DNA of 64,000 nucleotides, from contig CAMCFT010000013.1 of assembly GCA_945874225.1 (NCBI GenBank), forward strand, positions 1-64,000. Direction: 5' to 3'. Positions 18,811 through 27,814 of the stretch are shown in pieces. Under the pieces are notes generated by a model. It had not been told where the DNA came from and did no database searches. It saw only the letters and a list, made by a program, of their open reading frames with translations. Position 1 is the first letter of the stretch. Every line of letters starts with the position of its first letter. A program made the position numbers and the translations under genes. This stretch comes from Flavobacterium psychrophilum (GTDB lineage Bacteria > Bacteroidota > Bacteroidia > Flavobacteriales > Flavobacteriaceae).

Positions 18811-19302
18811 ATGAAAAAAACATTTGCATTGATGATAGTGGCAATTTTGTTCTTTGCGTGTAAAAGTGTCTCAGGAACAAGCACGCCGGTTGCAAGTACA
18901 AAGTTGGATAAAAGTTCTCAAGTTGGAATCAAAGGAGATTGGAAAATTGCTAGCGTAACCTATCCTGGTTCCGATTATATTGTGGTGAATTCTTTTCAAA
19001 TAGCCGATTCTAAATGTTTCGTTGGAAGCACTTGGCATTTCATTTCGAACAACAATAAAGGAAATATGAGTTTGACAAATTCAGGTTGTCCCGCTTTCAG
19101 TTCACCAATTGTTTGGAGTATTAATAAGGAAGGTGTTTTTGTTCTTAAAATTGTAGAGGCAGGAACAAAATCAAAAACAGTCACTCAAGGATATTTGTTA
19201 CGTGTGGCAAATCAAACAGCGACTTCTTTTCAATTAATAGATACAATAAATGTTGGTGGTCAAAATAAAGAGGTTACTTATCAATTCGAAAAAATAAATT
19301 AA
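18811..19302 (+). CDS. lipocalin-like lipoprotein
   Basis: 163 residues. Lipobox FFAC (Cys17) marks a lipoprotein. The mature part begins IKGDWKIASVTYPGSDY and ends in a run of beta strands (GYLLRVANQTATSFQLIDT, KEVTYQFEKIN), matching small lipocalin-type domains of flavobacteria. Ligand unknown. The OmpA-like lipoprotein follows after 12 bases, so the two are likely cotranscribed. Confidence 0.7.
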   Translation: MKKTFALMIVAILFFACKSVSGTSTPVASTKLDKSSQVGIKGDWKIASVTYPGSDYIVVNSFQIADSKCFVGSTWHFISNNNKGNMSLTNSGCPAFSSPIVWSINKEGVFVLKIVEAGTKSKTVTQGYLLRVANQTATSFQLIDTINVGGQNKEVTYQFEKIN

Positions 19303-19314
19303 AACTAAACAATT

Positions 19315-20004
19315 ATGAGAAAAATATCAATTTTAGGAATAAGCAGTTTGTTTCTGTTAGCCACACTTTTTACAAGTTGTAGTTCAGTACAAAACGCAAA
19401 TAACACGCAAAAAGGTGCTGGTATTGGTGCTGCAGCTGGTGCACTTATTGGAGGAATTATTGGGAATAATACGGGTATTGGTACAGCAGGCGGAGCGCTT
19501 ATTGGAGCAGCAGTTGGTGGAGGAACAGGCGCTTTGATTGGAAATAAAATGGACAAGCAAGCCAGAGAAATTGATCAAGCCTTGCCAGGAGCAGATGTGG
19601 AGAGAGTAGGCGAAGGAATTCGTTTGGTCTTAAACGAAAATGCGGTTCGTTTTGACACCAACAAATCTACATTGACAACGCAAGCAAGAACAAATTTAGA
19701 TAAATTGGTTCCAGTATTTACTGAATACGCGGATACTAATATCGAAATTTTTGGTTATACTGACAGTACTGGTAGTCCAGAATATAATTTGACTCTTTCA
19801 GCACAAAGAGCTGAATCAGTTAAAAATTATTTAATTGCAAAAGGCTTAGTTGCTTCCCGTTTTAAAACTACTGGATTAGGAATTGCTGAGCCCATTGCAA
19901 CTAATGACACTCCCGAAGGAAGAAGTCAAAACCGTCGTGTGGAATTTGCCATAACCGCAAATAACAAAATGAAGGAAGATGCTAAAAAAGAAGCGGGGAA
20001 ATAA
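19315..20004 (+). CDS. OmpA-family lipoprotein with glycine-zipper segment
   Basis: 229 residues. Lipobox FTSC; then a glycine-zipper membrane-active stretch (about 38-82: GAGIGAAAGALIGGIIG and repeats). A C-terminal OmpA domain (about 105-215) has VRFDTNKSTL, IEIFGYTDSTGSPEYN, LSAQRAESVKNYL and RSQNRRVEF, including the peptidoglycan (DAP)-binding Asp and Arg. The plan resembles YiaD-type outer-membrane lipoproteins. It lies in an operon with the upstream lipocalin-like gene and is followed by a terminator. Confidence 0.88.
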   Translation: MRKISILGISSLFLLATLFTSCSSVQNANNTQKGAGIGAAAGALIGGIIGNNTGIGTAGGALIGAAVGGGTGALIGNKMDKQAREIDQALPGADVERVGEGIRLVLNENAVRFDTNKSTLTTQARTNLDKLVPVFTEYADTNIEIFGYTDSTGSPEYNLTLSAQRAESVKNYLIAKGLVASRFKTTGLGIAEPIATNDTPEGRSQNRRVEFAITANNKMKEDAKKEAGK

Positions 20005-20026
20005 AATTTAATACGTAATCAATACT

Positions 20027-20053
20027 AAAGCTGTTTTGTAATGAAACAGCTTT
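20027..20053 (+). terminator. terminator after the OmpA lipoprotein gene
   Basis: AAAGCTGTTT (20027-20036) pairs with AAACAGCTTT (20044-20053), followed by T-rich sequence. Confidence 0.85.
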
Positions 20054-20086
20054 TTTTGTTCATTATATTTCAATTATATTTGTCTT

Positions 20087-21229
20087 ATGCAATTATCCGT
20101 CATTATCCTCAATTACAACGTTCGCTTTTTTCTCGAACTTTGTGTTTTAAGTGTCCAAAAAGCACTTGAAAATACAGACAGCGAAATTATTGTTGTCGAC
20201 AACAATTCCCAAGACGACAGTTGTGCAATGATAAAGCGACGTTTTCCAAACGTGAAGCTAATCGAAAACAAGGAAAATTCAGGTTTTCCAAAAGGCAATA
20301 ACATTGGAGTTGCTGTTGCCAAAGGCGAATACATTTGCATTCTAAATCCTGATACAGTTGTCGCCGAAGATACTTTTACGAAAGTCTTGGCTTTCGCCAA
20401 AAAACAAAAAGAGTTGGGAATTGTAGGTGTAAAACTCATTGACGGAACTGGAAATTTTTTACCAGAAAGCAAACGAGGTGTTCCTACACCTTGGGTTGCA
20501 TTTACCAAAATTATGGGTTTGTACAAACTTTTTCCAAATGCTTTTGGAAAATATTACGCGCGTCATTTATCGGAAGATGAAACCGGAAAAGTCGAGATTC
20601 TAGTGGGTGCGTTTATGTTGATGAAACGCGATTTGTATAATGAAATTGGCGGTTTCGACGAAAATTGTTTTATGTATTCTGATGATATCGATTTGTCTTA
20701 TATGGCGTTAAAAAAAGGAAAATCAAATTATTATTTCCACGAAACTTCAGTTATACATTATAAAGGGGAAAGTACGGTAAAGGACGGAACTTATATGAAA
20801 CGGAATCAACAAGCGATGAATTTCTTCTATAAAAAACATTTTCGGATATCATTTCTATTTTCTGTTTTTATGAAAATGGGAATTGTATTTTTTTCAATGG
20901 TCAAAATGTTTCAGGGAAAACCAAAACCAAAGGCAAGTCCTGAATATTTTATTCTTATGTCTGAAGATGAGGTTTTGAGAGAAAAATTAGAAAATCAATG
21001 GGGGAAATTAGTGAAACGCCAGAATATTACGAAATCGTTTGCGAAAAATGCAAACACTGAAATTATTTTCGACCAAAATCATATCGATTTTACTACCATA
21101 ATTAAAACTTTAGAAGCTAATAAAAACAGGGGTTTTACTTTTAAAATACTTCCTGAATCATCTGATTATTTGATTGGTAGCAACAATAGTTTTGATAGGG
21201 GAGAAGTTGTAAAGATTTCAGATTTTTGA
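20087..21229 (+). CDS. family 2 glycosyltransferase
   Basis: 380 residues. The GT-A fold is clear: SVIILNYNVRFFLELC, VVDNNSQDDS, ENSGFPKGNN, ILNPDTVV (metal-binding acidic motif), VGAFMLMKRDLYNEIGGFDENCFMYSDDIDLSYMALKKG. This layout is that of rhamnosyl/galactofuranosyl-like GT2 enzymes that build envelope polysaccharide. A C-terminal 120-residue extension has no motif I recognise. No other sugar genes are adjacent, so the substrate is unknown. Confidence 0.88.
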   Translation: MQLSVIILNYNVRFFLELCVLSVQKALENTDSEIIVVDNNSQDDSCAMIKRRFPNVKLIENKENSGFPKGNNIGVAVAKGEYICILNPDTVVAEDTFTKVLAFAKKQKELGIVGVKLIDGTGNFLPESKRGVPTPWVAFTKIMGLYKLFPNAFGKYYARHLSEDETGKVEILVGAFMLMKRDLYNEIGGFDENCFMYSDDIDLSYMALKKGKSNYYFHETSVIHYKGESTVKDGTYMKRNQQAMNFFYKKHFRISFLFSVFMKMGIVFFSMVKMFQGKPKPKASPEYFILMSEDEVLREKLENQWGKLVKRQNITKSFAKNANTEIIFDQNHIDFTTIIKTLEANKNRGFTFKILPESSDYLIGSNNSFDRGEVVKISDF

Positions 21230-21342
21230 TTTCAGATTTCAGATTTTTGATTTACCCAAAAACTATCAATTATCAGTCAAAAACTAAAAATAATTACTAA
21301 TTTTGCATTCATAAAATCAAAATCACCTTTTGGGTTAATAAT

Positions 21343-22653
21343 ATGGCAAGATTTGAATTGAAACTTCCAAAAATGGGAGAAAGCGTTGCAGAAGCGACCA
21401 TTACAAACTGGTTGAAACAAGTGGGTGACAAAATTGAAGCCGACGAAGCAGTGCTCGAAATTGCCACTGATAAAGTAGATAGCGAAGTGCCAAGCGAAGT
21501 TTCGGGTGTTTTAGTGGAGCAATTATTTGGCAAAGACGATTTGGTTCAGGTAGGACAAACTATAGCTATTATAGAAACCGAAGGCGATTCAGTTTCAGAA
21601 ATTGAGAAACAAGAAGTTGCTGCTCCAGTTGAAGTTGCAGCTATTGAAAAAAGTATTGAAGTTGCCAAAGAAGCCGTTTTATCTCCAATTAATTTCTCGG
21701 ATTCTGAAAAATTCTTTTCTCCATTAGTAAAAAATATTGCTAAAGAAGAAGGTATTTCGGTTGCTGAATTAGAAAATATTTCTGGTTCCGGAAAAGACGG
21801 AAGAGTTACTAAAGAAGATGTTTTAAAATTTGTCGAAAGTCGAAAGTCGAAAGTCGAAAGTGTTGAATCAATTTCTCAACCTAAAACCCAAGACCCAAGA
21901 TCTAATACCCAACAACAAACTACTGCGCCAATTTCCATAAATGGAGGTGATGAAATCATCGAGATGGATAGAATGCGCAAGTTAATTGCGGGTTATATGG
22001 TAGCATCGGTACAAACTTCGGCTCACGTGCAATCGTTTATCGAAGTCGATGTGACGAATATTGTAAAATGGAGAGAAAAAGTAAAAACTGCTTTCGAAAA
22101 AAGAGAAGGCGAGAAGTTGACTTATACTCCAATTTTTATGGAAGCGGTTGCCAAAGCATTGAAAGATTTCCCGATGATGAATATTTCTGTCGATGGCGAT
22201 ACTATCATAAAAAGAAAAAATATAAACCTTGGAATGGCGGCATCATTACCAAATGGAAACTTAATAGTTCCGGTTATTAAAAATGCAGACCAATTGAATT
22301 TAGTTGGAATGGCAAAAGCCGTGAATGATTTAGGAGGCAGAGCAAAAGCCGGAAAACTAAAACCAGATGATACACAAGGCGGAACTTACACGGTTACCAA
22401 TGTGGGAACTTTTGGAAGTGTTTTTGGAACTCCCATTATCAACCAGCCACAAGTTGGGATTTTAGCTCTTGGAGCAATTAGGAAAGTTCCAGCTGTTATT
22501 GAAACTCCCGAAGGTGATTTTATTGGCATTCGCCAAAAAATGTTTCTGTCGCACAGCTATGATCATCGTGTTGTAGATGGTGCATTGGGAGGAAGCTTTG
22601 TAAAACGCGTTGCGGATTATCTTGAAGCTTTTGATATAGAAAGAGATTTTTAA
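21343..22653 (+). CDS. 2-oxoacid dehydrogenase E2 (dihydrolipoamide acyltransferase)
   Basis: 436 residues: an N-terminal lipoyl domain (1-77) with the lipoyl lysine in EIATDKVDSEV; a linker; a peripheral-subunit-binding domain (about 126-168: FSPLVKNIAKEEGISVAELENISGSGKDGRVTKEDV in outline); and a CoA-dependent acyltransferase core with SYDHRVVDGA near the C-terminus. It belongs to a pyruvate/branched-chain type complex; the partner E1/E3 genes are not in the window. The linker at about residues 163-176 is encoded by four tandem GTCGAAA heptamers, an odd low-complexity insertion right after the binding domain. Confidence 0.92.
   Translation: MARFELKLPKMGESVAEATITNWLKQVGDKIEADEAVLEIATDKVDSEVPSEVSGVLVEQLFGKDDLVQVGQTIAIIETEGDSVSEIEKQEVAAPVEVAAIEKSIEVAKEAVLSPINFSDSEKFFSPLVKNIAKEEGISVAELENISGSGKDGRVTKEDVLKFVESRKSKVESVESISQPKTQDPRSNTQQQTTAPISINGGDEIIEMDRMRKLIAGYMVASVQTSAHVQSFIEVDVTNIVKWREKVKTAFEKREGEKLTYTPIFMEAVAKALKDFPMMNISVDGDTIIKRKNINLGMAASLPNGNLIVPVIKNADQLNLVGMAKAVNDLGGRAKAGKLKPDDTQGGTYTVTNVGTFGSVFGTPIINQPQVGILALGAIRKVPAVIETPEGDFIGIRQKMFLSHSYDHRVVDGALGGSFVKRVADYLEAFDIERDF
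21832..21859 (+). repeat. GTCGAAA x4 microsatellite inside the E2 gene
   Basis: Four perfect copies of a 7-bp unit encode VESRKSKVES in the E2 linker. The unit length is not a multiple of three, so gain or loss of one copy would shift the frame. Confidence 0.95.
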
Positions 22654-22674
22654 ATTAAATACAGTAAACACATT

Positions 22675-22708
22675 AAAACCCGACAGTTACAAGAGAGTGT
22701 CGGGTTTT
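22675..22708 (+). terminator. terminator of the E2 gene
   Basis: AAAACCCGACA (22675-22685) pairs with TGTCGGGTTTT (22698-22708), followed by TT. Confidence 0.88.
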
Positions 22709-22782
22709 TTGTCTAAAATTTTTTTAAATAATCGACGAACGGTAAGTTCAAAAAGATATATTTGTCATTCTAAAATTAAAAA

Positions 22783-23553
22783 ATGGAGCTCAAGCTTAAC
22801 AAACCAATTTGTTTTTTCGACCTAGAAACTACCGGAATTGATGTCGCCAAAGATCGAATTGTTGAAATATCAATTTTCAAAGTTTTTCCTAACGGAAATA
22901 AAGAAAGTAAAACTTGGTTGGTCAACCCAACTATTCCAATTCCACCTCAATCTACGGCTATTCACGGAATCAGCAATGAGAAAGTAGCTAATGAACCAAC
23001 GTTCAATGAGCTGGCTTCGCAGGTTTACAATATGATTAAAGACTCGGATTTAGCGGGTTACAATTCGGATCGTTTTGATATTCCATTATTGGCGGAAGAA
23101 TTGCTTCGTGCTGGAGTTGATTTTGATATGAAAAATCGAGTTTCAGTAGATGTTCAGACTATTTTTCATAAAATGGAAGAAAGGACATTGAGCGCGGCTT
23201 TGAAGTTTTATTGTAATAAAAAAATAGAAAACGCCCATTCCGCAGAAGCGGATACCATGGCAACATATGAAATTATGTTAGCTCAATTAGATCGATATCC
23301 GGAACTTGAAAACGACATAAAATCATTATCTGAATTTACCACCAGAAAAAAAATTGCCGATTTTGCCGGAATGATTGCTTTTGATGAAGATGGCGATGAA
23401 ATTTTTGCTTTTGGAAAACACAAAGGTGTTAAAGTGGACAAGGTTTTAGAAACTGAGCCGGGTTATTTCAGCTGGATACAAAATGCCGATTTTCCTCTAT
23501 ATACTAAGAAAGTTTTGACGGCAATCAAGTTGAGAAAATTAAACACTAAATAG
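22783..23553 (+). CDS. DnaQ-like 3'-5' exonuclease with C-terminal DUF3820-like domain
   Basis: 256 residues. The DEDDh exonuclease motifs are visible: FFDLETTGI (Exo I, D and E), LAGYNSDRFDIPLL (Exo II), and NAHSAEADTMAT (Exo III, H and D). A short C-terminal module, FGKHKGVKV, then GYFSWIQNADFP, resembles the DUF3820 / exonuclease-associated domain. A probable single-strand DNA or RNA exonuclease related to PolIII epsilon, but a stand-alone protein rather than DnaE-bound. Confidence 0.88.
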   Translation: MELKLNKPICFFDLETTGIDVAKDRIVEISIFKVFPNGNKESKTWLVNPTIPIPPQSTAIHGISNEKVANEPTFNELASQVYNMIKDSDLAGYNSDRFDIPLLAEELLRAGVDFDMKNRVSVDVQTIFHKMEERTLSAALKFYCNKKIENAHSAEADTMATYEIMLAQLDRYPELENDIKSLSEFTTRKKIADFAGMIAFDEDGDEIFAFGKHKGVKVDKVLETEPGYFSWIQNADFPLYTKKVLTAIKLRKLNTK

Positions 23554-23559
23554 TGACCC

Positions 23560-23613
23560 GTATTCAGTGTTCAGCTTTTATAGCCTGACCACTGACCACT
23601 GACCACTGAATAC
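23560..23613. repeat. tandem CTGACCA heptamers inside a 10-bp inverted repeat
   Basis: CTGACCA is repeated three times plus a partial unit at 23585-23608. The block is flanked by GTATTCAGTG (23560-23569) and its reverse complement CACTGAATAC (23604-23613). It fills the gap between the exonuclease and FAH genes. Confidence 0.88.
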
Positions 23614-23620
23614 TAAATTT

Positions 23621-24232
23621 ATGAAGATAATCTGTATCGGGAGAAATTACGTCAATCATATAGAAGAGTTGAAAAACGAAAGACCAACGGAACCGGTTAT
23701 ATTTATGAAACCCGATTCGGCAGTTTTATTAAAGCAGCATCCCTTTGTGATTCCAGATTTTTCGCATAATATTCATCACGAAATTGAAATTATTGTAAGA
23801 ATAAATAAAGTTGGAAAACATATTGAAGCCAAGTTTGCTCATAAGTATTATGATGAAATTAGTGTGGGGATAGATTTTACAGCACGGGATGTGCAAGAGC
23901 AATTAAAAGCCAAAGGATTGCCTTGGGAAAAGGCAAAATCGTTTGATGGTTCGGCGGTCATAGGAGAATTTTTACCAAAAAGTCAATTTAATTCATTAGA
24001 AAATATTACATTTGAATTGACGAACAATAATAAAACCGTTCAAAAAAGTAATTCTAGTTACATGTTATGGAAGATTGATGAACTGATTTCTTTCATTTCT
24101 CGATATTTTACTTTGAAAATTGGTGATATTATTTTTACCGGAACTCCCGAAGGAGTTGCGGTTGTAAATCCGGACGATGTTTTAGAAGGATTTTTAGAAG
24201 GACATAAACTATTTAGAATACAAATAAAATAA
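23621..24232 (+). CDS. fumarylacetoacetate hydrolase family protein
   Basis: 203 residues, the compact single-domain form. Motifs: CIGRNYVNHIEEL near the N-terminus, IFMKPDSAVL, HHEIEIIVRI (metal-binding Glu), GIDFTARDVQ, KSFDGSAVIG, and GDIIFTGTPEGVAVV at the C-terminus. The family hydrolyses C-C bonds or decarboxylates 2-oxoacids such as oxaloacetate or acylpyruvates. The stop overlaps the next start (TAATG), so translation with the Hpt gene is coupled. Confidence 0.9.
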   Translation: MKIICIGRNYVNHIEELKNERPTEPVIFMKPDSAVLLKQHPFVIPDFSHNIHHEIEIIVRINKVGKHIEAKFAHKYYDEISVGIDFTARDVQEQLKAKGLPWEKAKSFDGSAVIGEFLPKSQFNSLENITFELTNNNKTVQKSNSSYMLWKIDELISFISRYFTLKIGDIIFTGTPEGVAVVNPDDVLEGFLEGHKLFRIQIK

Positions 24233-24576
24233 TGGCACTACATTACAACCTAGCAAAAGTATACGCACTTTCAGATAACGATCCGGAATTTGTTCTGCAA
24301 ATCGTGACTTTATTTGTTACCGAAATCCCGGAAGATATAGCAGAAATCAAAGAAGGGATCAAAAAGAAAGATCATAAGCATGCTTACTCTTATGCGCATA
24401 AAGTTAAACCATCTCTTGATTTATTAGGTTTAAAAGTGGCTTTTGAAGAAATTCTTCAGATCGAAGCCTGGACAAAAGCTGAAGGAGAAAAGAAAGAAAT
24501 AAAAGAAACGTTTAAGAGTGTCAAACATCAGGTGGAAGACGCTATAAAAGAGTTGAAAAAAGACTTTGATTTATAG
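24232..24576 (+). CDS. Hpt-domain phosphotransfer protein
   Basis: 114 residues, all helical. The phosphorylatable histidine lies in YSYAHKVKPSLDLLG (about residue 56), the usual H-K-x-K/S-x4-LG pattern of Hpt modules, followed by the second long helix. A stand-alone phosphorelay shuttle in the cytosol. It starts on the last base of the FAH gene. The only hybrid kinase in the window is at 38581, a possible but unproven partner. Confidence 0.8.
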   Translation: MALHYNLAKVYALSDNDPEFVLQIVTLFVTEIPEDIAEIKEGIKKKDHKHAYSYAHKVKPSLDLLGLKVAFEEILQIEAWTKAEGEKKEIKETFKSVKHQVEDAIKELKKDFDL

Positions 24577-24659
24577 ATTGCCTTTTGATTTCTTCAAATT
24601 AAAAACTTTTTGAAGATTTTTTTCTATTTCAATAATACCATACTAAATCAATATCGAAA

Positions 24660-25913
24660 ATGAAAGCAGCCATAATTACTATAGGCGACGAAATTTTAAT
24701 AGGACAAATTGTCGATACAAATTCAGCTTTTATTGCCAAATCATTGGACAGAATTGGTGTTGAAATTCACGAAATGATTTCTATTAGTGATAATAAGCAA
24801 CACATTCTGGAAACATTTGCAAAGTTCCAAAACACAGTGGATTTAATTATAATTACTGGTGGACTTGGCCCTACAAAGGATGACATTACCAAAAAAACTT
24901 TCTGCGATTATTTTGATGACGAAATGGTTATAAACGATAATGTTCTTCAGCATGTTACGAAACTTATAGAAGGTTTTTACAAGCGAGCCATCACACAGAT
25001 TAATAAGGATCAAGCCTTAGTTCCTTCAAAATGTACTGTACTTCACAATCATGTGGGAACAGCGCCAGGAATGTGGATGAAAAAAGAAAATACCGTTTTT
25101 GTTTCGCTTCCGGGAGTTCCCTTTGAAATGAAATATTTGGTTGAAAACGAGATTATTCCAAAAATTGTTAAGGAATATAAAAGACCCTATATCATTCATA
25201 AAACAATCCTGACTTATGGAATGGGCGAAAGTATGCTTGCTGAACGTATTGAGAACTGGGAAGATAATTTACCCGAATATATAAAATTAGCCTATTTGCC
25301 TAGTCCTGGCCGAGTAAGGTTACGACTTTCAGCGAGAGGAACTGACAAAGATATTTTGGAAAAATCCATTGAAGAAAATGTAATTTCTTTGTCTAAAATA
25401 ATCGGGGATTTCATTGTGGGTTTTGATGATGAAGAAACTCTTGAAACAGTTTTAGGAAGGCTTTTGACACAACAAAACAAAACCATTTCGACCGCCGAAA
25501 GTTGTACAGGAGGGAAAATTGCGCAGGTTTTAACCTCCGTTTCTGGAGCTTCAAGATATTTTAAGGGAAGCGTTGTTTCTTATGCTACTGAAACTAAAAT
25601 TTCTGTTTTGGGACTTTCTGAAGAATTAATAAAAGAACATTCTGTTGTTAGTGCTGAAGTGGCAAAGCAAATGGCAATTAATGTCAAAGAGATGATGAAA
25701 ACCGACTATGCAATTGCTACTACTGGAAATGCTGGGCCATCAAAAGGAGATTCGAAAGCCGAGCTAGGGACTGTTTTTATTGCACTGGCAACGCCAAATG
25801 AAGTATTAATTGAAGAATTTAATTTTGGTCAACCCCGTGAAAAAGTGATAGATAGAACCGTGATGAAGAGCTTAGAAATGTTGCGGAAAGAAATTTTAAA
25901 AAATGTGCAATAA
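24660..25913 (+). CDS. cinA: CinA-family protein (molybdopterin-like domain plus NMN amidohydrolase domain)
   Basis: 417 residues, full-length two-domain CinA. The N-terminal molybdopterin-binding-like domain ([35 protein letters not shown]) carries the ADP-ribose pyrophosphatase activity known in this family. The C-terminal PncC-type domain ([20 protein letters not shown], then [17 protein letters not shown]) hydrolyses nicotinamide mononucleotide to nicotinate mononucleotide and ammonia in NAD salvage. Start ATG at 24660. Confidence 0.95.
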   Translation: MKAAIITIGDEILIGQIVDTNSAFIAKSLDRIGVEIHEMISISDNKQHILETFAKFQNTVDLIIITGGLGPTKDDITKKTFCDYFDDEMVINDNVLQHVTKLIEGFYKRAITQINKDQALVPSKCTVLHNHVGTAPGMWMKKENTVFVSLPGVPFEMKYLVENEIIPKIVKEYKRPYIIHKTILTYGMGESMLAERIENWEDNLPEYIKLAYLPSPGRVRLRLSARGTDKDILEKSIEENVISLSKIIGDFIVGFDDEETLETVLGRLLTQQNKTISTAESCTGGKIAQVLTSVSGASRYFKGSVVSYATETKISVLGLSEELIKEHSVVSAEVAKQMAINVKEMMKTDYAIATTGNAGPSKGDSKAELGTVFIALATPNEVLIEEFNFGQPREKVIDRTVMKSLEMLRKEILKNVQ

Positions 25914-25917
25914 TTTT

Positions 25918-25949
25918 TTTGCTAAATAGGTTTATTTTTCTTTTCTTTG
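25918..25949 (+). promoter_or_regulatory. promoter of the rpmB operon
   Basis: TTTG at 25918-25921, 20 bases, then TTTCTTTG at 25942-25949, one mismatch from TAnnTTTG. This form is common before flavobacterial ribosomal genes. rpmB starts 36 bases further on. Confidence 0.45.
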
Positions 25950-25984
25950 CACCCTCGATTTGAATAACGATAAAAGATAAGATA

Positions 25985-26221
25985 ATGTCAAGAGTTTGCG
26001 ACCTTACAGGTAAAAGAGCGATGGTAGGAAATAACGTTTCTCACGCTATGAATAAAACTAAGAGAAAATTTTCTGTTAACTTAGTTAAAAAGCGTTTTTA
26101 TCTTCCAGAAGAAGATAGATGGATTACTCTTAGAGTAGCTGCATCTACGGTAAAAACAATTAATAAAAATGGAATCACTGCAGTTTTGAAAAAAGCACAA
26201 GCAGGTGGATTTATTAAATAA
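25985..26221 (+). CDS. rpmB: 50S ribosomal protein L28
   Basis: 78 residues, normal L28 length. It starts [27 protein letters not shown] in outline, the family hallmark, with the single Cys at position 5. Component of the large ribosomal subunit. First gene of rpmB-rpmG-DUF4295, a gene order conserved in Bacteroidetes and here followed by ftsY. Confidence 0.97.
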   Translation: MSRVCDLTGKRAMVGNNVSHAMNKTKRKFSVNLVKKRFYLPEEDRWITLRVAASTVKTINKNGITAVLKKAQAGGFIK

Positions 26222-26244
26222 TCCATTCCTAAATATATATCAAG

Positions 26245-26433
26245 ATGGCAAAGAAAAGCAAAGGTAATAGAATCCAGGTAATTTTAGAATGTACTGAACA
26301 CAAAACATCAGGTGTTGCAGGGACTTCTAGATACATCACAACAAAGAACAAGAAAAATACTCCAGACAGATTAGAGATTAAAAAATTTAATCCAATCTTG
26401 AAACGTGTAACAGTTCACAAAGAAATTAAATAA
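26245..26433 (+). CDS. rpmG: 50S ribosomal protein L33
   Basis: 62 residues. The sequence [19 protein letters not shown], then [19 protein letters not shown] and ending [11 protein letters not shown], is typical L33. Only one Cys is present, so the zinc-ribbon CxxC pairs are missing: the zinc-independent C- form. Cotranscribed with rpmB 23 bases upstream. Confidence 0.97.
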   Translation: MAKKSKGNRIQVILECTEHKTSGVAGTSRYITTKNKKNTPDRLEIKKFNPILKRVTVHKEIK

Positions 26434-26436
26434 TAA

Positions 26437-26488
26437 TTAGAGATTTTATTAAAAATCTCAAATGCTCACATTAGAGATTTTATTAAAA
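26437..26488 (+). repeat. direct repeat with hairpin between rpmG and the DUF4295 gene
   Basis: The 18-mer TTAGAGATTTTATTAAAA occurs at 26437-26454 and again at 26471-26488. The first copy forms the hairpin GAGATTTT-ATTA-AAAATCTC (26440-26459). It could be a weak attenuator or an mRNA processing site. Confidence 0.6.
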
Positions 26489-26507
26489 CACAAATAACAT
26501 TTGAATC

Positions 26508-26660
26508 ATGGCAAAGAAAACCGTAGCATCCTTACAGACATCTTCTAAGAGATTATCAAAAGCCATCAAAATGGTGAAATCTCCAAAATCTGGCGCATAT
26601 ACATTCGTAGAATCTATTATGGCTCCTGAATTAGTTGATGAGTTCTTGAAAAAGAAATAA
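26508..26660 (+). CDS. DUF4295 family small basic protein
   Basis: 50 residues from my translation: starts MAKKTVASLQTSSKRLSKAI, contains KMVKSPKSGAYTFVESIM, ends VDEFLKKK. This is the conserved DUF4295 protein found after L28 and L33 across Bacteroidetes, and it is probably ribosome-associated given its basic N-terminus and constant position. That role is inference; no activity is known to me. Confidence 0.88.
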   Translation: MAKKTVASLQTSSKRLSKAIKMVKSPKSGAYTFVESIMAPELVDEFLKKK

Positions 26661-26680
26661 TTAACAATCGCATTATATAG

Positions 26681-26710
26681 AAAAGCTACTTTCATTCGGA
26701 AGTAGCTTTT
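26681..26710 (+). terminator. terminator of the rpmB-rpmG-DUF4295 operon
   Basis: AAAAGCTACTT (26681-26691) pairs with AAGTAGCTTTT (26700-26710), followed by a T-rich tail. Confidence 0.9.
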
Positions 26711-26826
26711 TTATTTTTTATATTTACCGTCGAAATGGATTGCTGTCATCGTATTATCTAAATTACTATAGATTATAATTTTGAAGAACCCATTCGTAAA
26801 TCGCATACCGTAAATCGTATACCATA

Positions 26827-27807
26827 ATGAGCTTTTTTAAAAAAATATTTTCTTCAGAGAAAAAAGACCCGATCTTTAGCGAACAGGCGAAACAAACCTT
26901 GGACAAAGGGTTAGAGAAATCAAAAACATCTTTCTTTTCTAAGTTAACCAAAGCCGTTGCAGGAAAATCAAAGGTTGATGATGATGTTTTAGACAATCTC
27001 GAAGAAATTCTTGTTTCTTCTGATGTTGGAGTGAATACAACGCTAAAAATCATCACCCGAATAGAAAAACGCGTTTCAGAAGATAAATTCCTAGGAACTG
27101 AAGAGCTCAATACAATTCTTCACGAAGAAATTGCAGGTTTACTCTCGGAAACTAATTCTGGTGAAGCTACTGAATTTGTAATTCCAATAAATGTAAAACC
27201 TTATGTTTTGATGGTTGTTGGTGTTAATGGTGTTGGGAAAACCACTACTATTGGTAAACTAGCATTTCAATTCAAAAAAGCAGGTTATAAAGTAGTTCTT
27301 GGTGCGGCTGATACTTTTCGTGCAGCAGCAATCGATCAATTGCAAATTTGGGCAGATAGAGTGGGTGTTCCTATCGTAAGGCAAAATATGGGGAGCGATC
27401 CGGCTTCCGTGGCTTTTGATACCTTACAATCAGCAGTTGCTCAAAATGCCGATATTGTTATCATAGATACAGCGGGACGTTTGCACAATAAAATCAACCT
27501 GATGAACGAATTGACAAAAGTAAAACGCGTGATGCAAAAAGTGGTTGCCGATGCTCCACATGATGTCTTATTGGTTATTGATGGCTCAACAGGACAAAAC
27601 GCTTTCGAACAAGCCAAAGAATTTACTGCTGCTACCGAAGTGACTTCACTCGCAGTTACAAAACTCGATGGAACTGCCAAGGGCGGTGTTGTTATTGGGA
27701 TTTCAGATCAATTCAAAATTCCCGTAAAATATATTGGAGTAGGTGAAGGAATAGAAGATTTACAGGTGTTTAACAAATATGAATTTGTAGATAGTTTCTT
27801 TAAATAA
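26827..27807 (+). CDS. ftsY: signal recognition particle receptor FtsY
   Basis: 326 residues, a short form without a long acidic A domain. The N domain is followed by the SRP GTPase G domain with GVNGVGKTTTIGKLA (P-loop), DTFRAAA, DTAGRLHNK and TKLDGTAKGG, and the C-terminal GVGEGIEDLQVFNKYEFVDSFF. It docks SRP-bound ribosomes at the membrane. Separate from the ribosomal operon by a terminator. Confidence 0.97.
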   Translation: MSFFKKIFSSEKKDPIFSEQAKQTLDKGLEKSKTSFFSKLTKAVAGKSKVDDDVLDNLEEILVSSDVGVNTTLKIITRIEKRVSEDKFLGTEELNTILHEEIAGLLSETNSGEATEFVIPINVKPYVLMVVGVNGVGKTTTIGKLAFQFKKAGYKVVLGAADTFRAAAIDQLQIWADRVGVPIVRQNMGSDPASVAFDTLQSAVAQNADIVIIDTAGRLHNKINLMNELTKVKRVMQKVVADAPHDVLLVIDGSTGQNAFEQAKEFTAATEVTSLAVTKLDGTAKGGVVIGISDQFKIPVKYIGVGEGIEDLQVFNKYEFVDSFFK

Positions 27808-27814
27808 TAGTTCT

